Source: Pseudoprevotella muciniphila (GTDB lineage: Bacteria; Bacteroidota; Bacteroidia; Bacteroidales; Bacteroidaceae). From it: a stretch of 64,000 nucleotides of DNA. The position numbers were made by a program, and so were the translations under genes. Shown here in pieces: positions 58,933 through 64,000 of this stretch (the stretch's first letter is position 1; each line of letters begins with the position of its first letter). The stretch covers positions 2,170,001-2,234,000 of the forward strand of contig NZ_CP033459.1 in NCBI RefSeq assembly GCF_003265305.2. The letters run 5' to 3'. The notes under the pieces are model-generated. The model was not told the origin of the DNA. It worked only from the letters and a program-made list of their open reading frames with translations, and did no database searches.

Positions 58933-59163
58933 TTATTTATTCGTCTGTTGTGGAGCAGTGGCTGTGAAGTTTGCTGTATTCACGCTTGCATCTACGTTAG
59001 GTCCGTGACGGTGATAACGATGTGGGTGTGGGTGAGGACGTGGACCAGGACGATGATAGTAAGGACCATCGTCATACCAAAAGTCCCAACAAGATGTGAG
59101 TGCTGTTGCCATACCACCTACAAAGAGCAAGGTGAGTATTCTTGTAGTCCATTTCTTCTTCAT
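58933..59163 (-). CDS. Small histidine-rich lipoprotein
   Basis: The 76-residue protein has a lipoprotein signal ending in ALTSC (about Cys25) followed by WDFWYDDGPYYH. A Pro/His/Arg-rich tract with HPHPHRYHRHG comes next, and then a short polar tail. I do not know a family for it. The His-rich stretch suggests metal binding or a flexible linker exposed in the periplasm or on the surface. It is convergent to the Ro gene, and a consensus promoter box stands about 160 bases upstream, leaving a long leader. Confidence 0.75.
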   Translation of the reverse strand: MKKKWTTRILTLLFVGGMATALTSCWDFWYDDGPYYHRPGPRPHPHPHRYHRHGPNVDASVNTANFTATAPQQTNK

Positions 59164-59323
59164 GATAGTGATTTTTTAGGTTTGATATTCTGTTTGACTT
59201 CTTTATAATGATAAAACTATCTCTACGTAACCCAGTTCTTACGCTGCAACTCTACGTCTTTTGAGTAATTACGTTTTTTTGATATGCAAAAACTGTATAG
59301 GTTTAAACACCATGTATTTTTTG

Positions 59324-59331
59324 CAAAGATA
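59324..59331 (-). promoter_or_regulatory. -7 promoter box upstream of the His-rich lipoprotein
   Basis: On the minus strand TATCTTTG matches TAnnTTTG. The leader to the start codon would be about 155 bases. Confidence 0.45.
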
Positions 59332-59368
59332 TGAAATCTTTTGAAACGGACAAATTTATTGCTCAAAC

Positions 59369-59905
59369 CTAAAACGTTACACCGACACCAAACAAAATGG
59401 AGTGGCGTACGTCAGTATGGTCATCACCACCATACATATCCTCATTATTGAAAGTTTTCAGATTGTAGCCTAACTGAAAGTTTAATCCGAAATGCTTGGC
59501 AAACATCTTTGTATAGCCTATACCCAGACTGCCTGAAAAGCCAGAGTCGAGTTTACTGCCAAGTGTACTGGACGAATACCCCACGTTTGTAAAAACATAA
59601 GTCTCTGGCAGTTGCTTCAAAGCCTTGTATCTCACTGTGGCATAAATGGGTGCTGTTCTGTGGTTGCGGTTGAATTCGCGAGAGAGGGCAATACCTGCAC
59701 CTGCCGACCAACGCTCAGAAACATCATAGCGCAAAGTCAATCCATAGGAATAGCCGTGTGGATGCCCGCTGTCTTTATAATACGAACTGTGCTCATGCAG
59801 TCCTAAATTAAAAGCACCGTCTATATCGACATGAAAACGGCTCTGGCCGTAAATGCTGTTACCAAAGCATAGTGCTACACATAGTAATAAAAATGACCTT
59901 TTCAT
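59369..59905 (-). CDS. Small outer-membrane beta-barrel protein
   Basis: The 178-residue protein has a signal peptide ending in IYGQ. It then has regular amphipathic beta strands (RFHVDIDGAFNLGL, YSYGLTLRYDVSERWSAGAG, GFSGSLGIGYTKMFAKHFGL) and ends in a Phe after SILFGVGVTF, as outer-membrane barrels do. It resembles the 8-stranded OmpW/PorT-like group by size, but I cannot name the family. It starts after its own promoter box and is monocistronic. Confidence 0.75.
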   Translation of the reverse strand: MKRSFLLLCVALCFGNSIYGQSRFHVDIDGAFNLGLHEHSSYYKDSGHPHGYSYGLTLRYDVSERWSAGAGIALSREFNRNHRTAPIYATVRYKALKQLPETYVFTNVGYSSSTLGSKLDSGFSGSLGIGYTKMFAKHFGLNFQLGYNLKTFNNEDMYGGDDHTDVRHSILFGVGVTF

Positions 59906-59938
59906 AATTCGTTTTTTTTAAGTTTGTAATTTGAAGTG

Positions 59939-59946
59939 CAAAGATA
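59939..59946 (-). promoter_or_regulatory. -7 promoter box of the small barrel gene
   Basis: On the minus strand TATCTTTG matches TAnnTTTG 33 bases before the start codon. Confidence 0.6.
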
Positions 59947-59968
59947 AACAATTCTTGCATATAAAGCA

Positions 59969-61450
59969 TCACATCTCAGCCAAACGCATGTCGCCCTTTT
60001 CGGCGTATGCCTTGTGGAAGTTGAAACAGGTGTCGAGGTTAATAGGTGTATGTCCTTTTGCTCCTGAACGTAGGTATTTGTGGAGCAAGGGTTTGTAGTC
60101 TGGATGTGCGCAATTTTCGATGATTTCTTCAGCACGCTGTATAGGCGATTTGCCTCTCAGGTCGGCTATGCCATATTCTGTGGCAATGACGTTCACGCTG
60201 TGTTCGCTATGGTCGAGGTGCGAAACCATTGGCACGATGCTGCTGATGAGTTCGCCCTTGGCTGTGGATGGTGTGGTGAAGATGGAGATGTAAGCATTGC
60301 GTGTAAAGTCGCCTGATCCCCCGATACCATTCATTATTCGACTACCCAAAACATGGCTACTGTTCACGTTGCCAAAAATGTCCGCTTCGAGTGCTGTGTT
60401 GATGCTGATAATGCCTATTCGCCTGATGATTTCAGGACTGTTGCTGATTTCTGTAGGGCGGAGCACTATGCGTTTCTTGAAGAAGTCTAATGCTGCGAGT
60501 ATCTCATCGATTTTTTGTGGTGAACAGGTCAACGAACTGCCGCTCGCCATCTTGATACGTCCCCATTTGATGAGGTCCACCACTGCGTCCTGAATTACCT
60601 CGGTGTACATCTCGAAGGGCGGGATATAGTCGCTGTTTCCCACGTCCTTGAGTATGGCATTTGCCACATTCCCCACACCCGACTGTATCGGCAGGAAACT
60701 CTCGGGTATGCGTCCTGCCTTCATCTCGTTTTCGAGGAAATGCGCCACGTTGGCTGCAATGGCACTGGTCACTTCATCGGTCTCGTTAAATTGGTTTACC
60801 TCCGTGTTGTGTTCAGTGATGACTACTGCAACAATCTTCTTCGGGTCCACCTTGATGCAGTCGCGCCCGATGCGGTCGCCAGCATGGTAGAGAGGGATTT
60901 CACGGCGATAGGGTGGGTCAGAGAGTTCCACAATGTCGTGAATGCCCCTGAAGGCAGGAGGCACAGCCACGTTGAGTTCGACAATGATTTTCTTTGCCAT
61001 ACGGCAGATGGTAGGAAGTATCCCTACACCGAAAGTAGGCACTATCTCGCCATTGTCGGTGAGTTGACACGCTTCTACTATCGCCACATTAGGTTCGGGC
61101 AGAAAACCATAGCGAATATCCTGGGAAGTGGTGGAGAGATGGGTATCAGTATAGTAGGTTTTGTGTGCATTGATATTGGCACGCATATCCTTCACATTTT
61201 GATAAGGCATGCGGAATGAAATGGCATTCGCTCTTGCCAAGGCGCCATCCATCTTGTCGCCGGAAGAAGCACCTGAATATACTGCAATTTGGAACGGCTG
61301 GCCGGAAGCATGCAACTCTTCAGCACGACGCGCCAAAGCCGAAGGCACTTCCTTCGGGCATCCAGCGGCTGTGAAACCGCTGAAACCTACTGTGTCGCCA
61401 TGCTGAATTAACAGAGCAGCCTCGTCGGCCGTTACAACGTTATAATTCAT
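59969..61450 (-). CDS. Acetyl-CoA hydrolase / succinate CoA-transferase family enzyme
   Basis: The 493-residue protein matches the Cat1/ScpC family of acetyl-CoA hydrolase/transferases. It shows HGDTVGFSGFTAAGCPKEVP, FQIAVYSGASSG and GGSGDFTRNAYISIF, and the signature IVPMVSHLDHSEHSVNVIAT followed by EYGIADLRGKSP. Enzymes of this class swap CoA between acetyl- and succinyl-CoA, or hydrolyse acetyl-CoA, which suits a succinate- and acetate-producing fermenter. The start at 61450 is supported by an unusually good ribosome-binding site. It is monocistronic. Confidence 0.92.
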   Translation of the reverse strand: MNYNVVTADEAALLIQHGDTVGFSGFTAAGCPKEVPSALARRAEELHASGQPFQIAVYSGASSGDKMDGALARANAISFRMPYQNVKDMRANINAHKTYYTDTHLSTTSQDIRYGFLPEPNVAIVEACQLTDNGEIVPTFGVGILPTICRMAKKIIVELNVAVPPAFRGIHDIVELSDPPYRREIPLYHAGDRIGRDCIKVDPKKIVAVVITEHNTEVNQFNETDEVTSAIAANVAHFLENEMKAGRIPESFLPIQSGVGNVANAILKDVGNSDYIPPFEMYTEVIQDAVVDLIKWGRIKMASGSSLTCSPQKIDEILAALDFFKKRIVLRPTEISNSPEIIRRIGIISINTALEADIFGNVNSSHVLGSRIMNGIGGSGDFTRNAYISIFTTPSTAKGELISSIVPMVSHLDHSEHSVNVIATEYGIADLRGKSPIQRAEEIIENCAHPDYKPLLHKYLRSGAKGHTPINLDTCFNFHKAYAEKGDMRLAEM

Positions 61451-61458
61451 TATTTATG

Positions 61459-61465
61459 CCTCCTT
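61459..61465 (-). promoter_or_regulatory. Shine-Dalgarno sequence of the CoA-transferase gene
   Basis: AAGGAGG stands 8 bases before the ATG at 61450. Such a strong site is rare in this window, where most genes have AT-rich leaders, and it fixes the start codon. Confidence 0.8.
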
Positions 61466-61514
61466 ATAACTTTTATCTACTTACAATAACCATCAATCTA
61501 TCTCAAAAACTGCG

Positions 61515-61522
61515 CAAAGTTA
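61515..61522 (-). promoter_or_regulatory. -7 promoter box of the CoA-transferase gene
   Basis: On the minus strand TAACTTTG matches TAnnTTTG 64 bases before the start codon. Confidence 0.55.
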
Positions 61523-61599
61523 ACACAAATTTCCTTAAAGACGTGATTTTTATGCCTTGCTAAATGATTGTGTGAATTATTTATGAGACTCAAAATGAA

Positions 61600-61635
61600 A
61601 GAAAACTCGCAACCACAAAGTAGTGATTGCGAGTT
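61600..61635 (-). terminator. Hairpin terminator after the large exported protein gene
   Basis: On the minus strand AACTCGCAA pairs with TTGCGAGTT across a loop with extra pairs (TCAC/GTGG), followed by TTCTTTC. It lies 28 bases after the stop codon at 61663. Confidence 0.7.
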
Positions 61636-61662
61636 ATTGTTCTGTAAGGAAGAAGTTCTTAT

Positions 61663-64000
61663 TTAGCGAACGAGAACCTTCTTGCCATTTTGAATATACA
61701 CACCATTGGTAGTTGGTGCTTTGTGCAGGCGGCGACCGCTAAGGTCGTACCAAATGCTTTCGCCTGCTTTGTTTGTTCCGAGTGCGTTGATAGATGTGGT
61801 GTTGTCATACGCCAGAACTGCAGAGTATGCAGGAAGTGTTGCCGGTGCGGCAATTAAGTTGGCATTTGCATCAAGCGTGTAAAGGCCTTCACTTTCGTTG
61901 CTGCTGCGCACAGCCACACCAGTAAGCAAGTTGCCTTCTGGCGCAGAATTTTGAGTCGTGGTCTCTGTGAGGGTGTATGAACCGCTCGTAGAGGAGATAA
62001 GTACACAAGGCGTATTAGCAGGAACAACGTTACTCTCGAATGATGTGAATTCCACACCGCCGTCATCCTTCGCCGTAACAGCCATAGCCGTTATACCATC
62101 GGGAAGTTCCACTGAGAATGGTAGGAAAAGTGTGGTTGCTGCATTGCCGCCATTGCTTGCTTCTGTTGTTACGGTGAAGGTGCGTGCCGGCTCAATAAAC
62201 CATTTTGCAGATTCTGTGCTTGCAGTAGCACCAATCACTGTGCCATTGTTGAGCGATACATAATTGGTAACGGAGGATCCTAAATCGCGCAATCTCCATT
62301 GGTCAATAGAGTTGGGAGCGTTCGCGATGTCATAGTAATGTGTTGAAGGATTCTCTTCCAATGTAGTTGTAGCAGAACTCTTTGTCTGTCCCATGAACCG
62401 TCCGTTTTCAGGATTAAGCAGATAGTATGAGCCCGTATTGCCAATGGGCAGAACTTGCCAAAGTTGTGTGCGTGCACTTTCGTTACGTCCGTCTTGAGAA
62501 ACTGTCGTGGCATCAATGTCTGCCTTCAACGTAGCAACTGTTGCTGTTGTCTTAACGTTGATAATGCGATAAAGCATATCTTCGCGTAGTTCCACACGTG
62601 AAGCGTTGAGTGCAAAATTGTTATACGCCTGTTGAAGTGTATTGAATGCAGTATTGCTGAGTGTGTAGTTTTCAGATGCCGCTACAAGTTCATTTACTTC
62701 TGCACCATCATATTGTCCTACGCGGTTGCCGAGGTTAGCGGCTGCAACTTCTGCGAAAGACTGCATTTCAGAGGCCGCTTCATCGATATTGATGTTCGAG
62801 GCACCTCTGTAAACGCTCAACTTACCTTGCCCGTCGTTGGTTAGATAAACAGCAACGTCTGTACCCACAGGCGATAAATACCAAGTGCCGGATGTGCCGC
62901 CATTACTGATGCTCCAACCGTTGTATGGCCCGTCGCAAATGAAAGGAAGGTCGGAATTGACTGGCTCGGTTTCAAATGCCAATGGGAGTGCTGCACCGGC
63001 GGCACGGTTGTAGATGCGATAGCCAGTGATGTTGTTGCCAACGAAGCACCACAAGTCGGAGTCGTCCATGGTGGGACGTTCTGTGTTGAATATGTAATAA
63101 TGACCAGGGGCATCAGCCGTCCATTGCATGTACTTCCCACCCACGCGAATACGATACCAATGGGTGGTGTCCGCAAACTCACCATTGACGATGGTTGTCG
63201 GTATAACTGGAACGCTTTGGAGTTGGCGAGTATAAATACATACCGCTACGGCGGGTCCGGTCATTACTGTAGATGGAAATCTCTCGCCGTTGCCTTGTAC
63301 CAGAGATGTGCGTTTATAACCGTCAAATGCAGGAGGAGAAAGGCGGTTGTTGGTTTTTGCGTAGGTTTGAATGTCCATTAAGCGCATATTTTCGCCATCG
63401 CTCTCATAACATAAATAGGTTACAGGGTAATATTTGTCAGAATTAGTAAGCGTTACAGGTATGATTTGGTAACGTGAGTTTCCTTCGCTGTCACCCCAGC
63501 CTACTGGTTTCTCTGCCGTGGCATTAAGATACTGTGATGAGTTTGCATTATATAGGTTGAAACTTCCTGTAGTAGCGCTCTCTGTTACCGTAAAAGTTAT
63601 GCCTTCTTTGCCCGTTGATACACCGCCTGAAAAACCGGAGATGTATTTACCTTCCATGGTAGAGAATTTCCATTCATCGCCAATCTTATGAGCAACAAAA
63701 ACGTATGCCATCTTAGTAATGTCGTTCAAAGCAGGTCTGTTGCTATCGAAAGTCAGCGCTTCTCCTGCATCGTAGGCATATTTAGACTTACCGGTACTAT
63801 AGAACAAGAAAGTAAGTCCGTCGGTCAGTTGGTCAAGACTCGTGATAGCCGTTCCTATAGAAGAAATAACAGGTACTTCAGTGCGATTTGTATCGTAGAT
63901 TTTAGCCTTTGCCGTAATTTCTTTCTCGGCTTCAGGGCTAAGATTGCCTGCTTCTTCAAATGAAAGAAAATCGGGTGTCTTTCCGTTGTCGCCTAAAAAG
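61663..64000 (-). CDS. Large exported protein with T9SS-type tail, N-terminus beyond window
   Basis: The frame is open through the right edge of the window on the minus strand, giving about 778 residues of a longer protein; the ATG-like TTG at 63807 is inside the frame and not its start. The visible part is made of beta-rich repeated modules (ATTEASN, WQVLPIGNTGSYYLLNPENG, YVSLNNGTVIGATASTESAK) reminiscent of Ricin-B-like or adhesin domains. It ends with ESIWYDLSGRRLHKAPTTNG and VYIQNGKKVLVR, a type IX secretion-like C-terminal tail. It is probably a surface or secreted protein. No enzyme motif is seen in this part. Confidence 0.8.
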   Translation of the reverse strand, partial: FLGDNGKTPDFLSFEEAGNLSPEAEKEITAKAKIYDTNRTEVPVISSIGTAITSLDQLTDGLTFLFYSTGKSKYAYDAGEALTFDSNRPALNDITKMAYVFVAHKIGDEWKFSTMEGKYISGFSGGVSTGKEGITFTVTESATTGSFNLYNANSSQYLNATAEKPVGWGDSEGNSRYQIIPVTLTNSDKYYPVTYLCYESDGENMRLMDIQTYAKTNNRLSPPAFDGYKRTSLVQGNGERFPSTVMTGPAVAVCIYTRQLQSVPVIPTTIVNGEFADTTHWYRIRVGGKYMQWTADAPGHYYIFNTERPTMDDSDLWCFVGNNITGYRIYNRAAGAALPLAFETEPVNSDLPFICDGPYNGWSISNGGTSGTWYLSPVGTDVAVYLTNDGQGKLSVYRGASNINIDEAASEMQSFAEVAAANLGNRVGQYDGAEVNELVAASENYTLSNTAFNTLQQAYNNFALNASRVELREDMLYRIINVKTTATVATLKADIDATTVSQDGRNESARTQLWQVLPIGNTGSYYLLNPENGRFMGQTKSSATTTLEENPSTHYYDIANAPNSIDQWRLRDLGSSVTNYVSLNNGTVIGATASTESAKWFIEPARTFTVTTEASNGGNAATTLFLPFSVELPDGITAMAVTAKDDGGVEFTSFESNVVPANTPCVLISSTSGSYTLTETTTQNSAPEGNLLTGVAVRSSNESEGLYTLDANANLIAAPATLPAYSAVLAYDNTTSINALGTNKAGESIWYDLSGRRLHKAPTTNGVYIQNGKKVLVR

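Overview
The window looks like a chromosomal segment of a Bacteroidales bacterium, most likely a Prevotella-like member of the Prevotellaceae. Genes are preceded by the Bacteroidetes -7 promoter box TAnnTTTG rather than by E. coli-type boxes. There are PorQ and several extracellular proteins with type IX-like C-terminal tails, a GH92 mannosidase, DUF3316, DUF4421 and DUF2027 proteins, a BspA-type leucine-rich-repeat protein, a C10 peptidase, and an aconitase-isocitrate dehydrogenase-citrate synthase cluster. No rRNA, CRISPR array or prophage is visible.

Layout. 1-9.3 kb: GH92 mannosidase (cut by the left edge), an overlooked 42-residue membrane peptide, an S41 protease lipoprotein, a DUF3316 protein, then ispH-cmk-porQ on the minus strand and tonB-like, prenyl synthase and tatD on the plus strand. 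9.3-12.5 kb: tRNA-Phe, a lone AbiGi-type defence gene, tRNA-Arg and a DUF1846 protein behind an attenuator-like leader. 12.5-20.6 kb: lptD, a DUF4143 ATPase between repeats, a repeat-rich LRR surface protein and a MITE-like element. 20.7-36.4 kb: a GHL10 glycoside hydrolase, thrA, a DUF4421 protein, an odd Cys-cluster lipoprotein, alaS, a SIMPL protein, a C10 peptidase, cls, a DUF2027 protein without its usual Smr domain, and a REP-type (Y1) transposase with an extra C-terminal domain. 36.4-39 kb: a DUF262-HNH nuclease coupled to an EcoRI-type methyltransferase, preceded by strong hairpins and a 185-nt structured element. 39-51 kb: a carboxyltransferase-like protein, a ZIP transporter, a rhodanese-MBL fusion, a 368-bp inverted-repeat element containing a REP pair, a helicase with an embedded exonuclease, and the gltA/icd/split-acn operon. 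51.5-64 kb: a PIF1-like helicase, a nucleotidyltransferase, tsaE, a WYL regulator, the Ro/Y-RNA locus, small envelope proteins, a CoA-transferase and a large exported protein cut by the right edge.

The most notable system lies at 55.5-58.8 kb. A divergent WYL-domain regulator faces a 0.6-kb non-coding tract and then a Ro60/Rsr (TROVE-vWA) gene. The tract holds four tandem RNAs that share the motif TGCCGTAG...(A)TACTTC and are each closed by a different, compensating end stem. One carries a circularly permuted tRNA mimic (T-arm, closed acceptor-like stem, D-arm), as known for YrlA-type Y RNAs. An initiator-like tRNA with a CAT anticodon is embedded between the second and third RNA. I interpret this as a multi-Y-RNA Ro ribonucleoprotein locus.

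Other points worth following are the methyltransferase/DUF262 pair with its structured upstream region, the aconitase split by a frameshift, and several non-autonomous repeat families that may be mobilised in trans.
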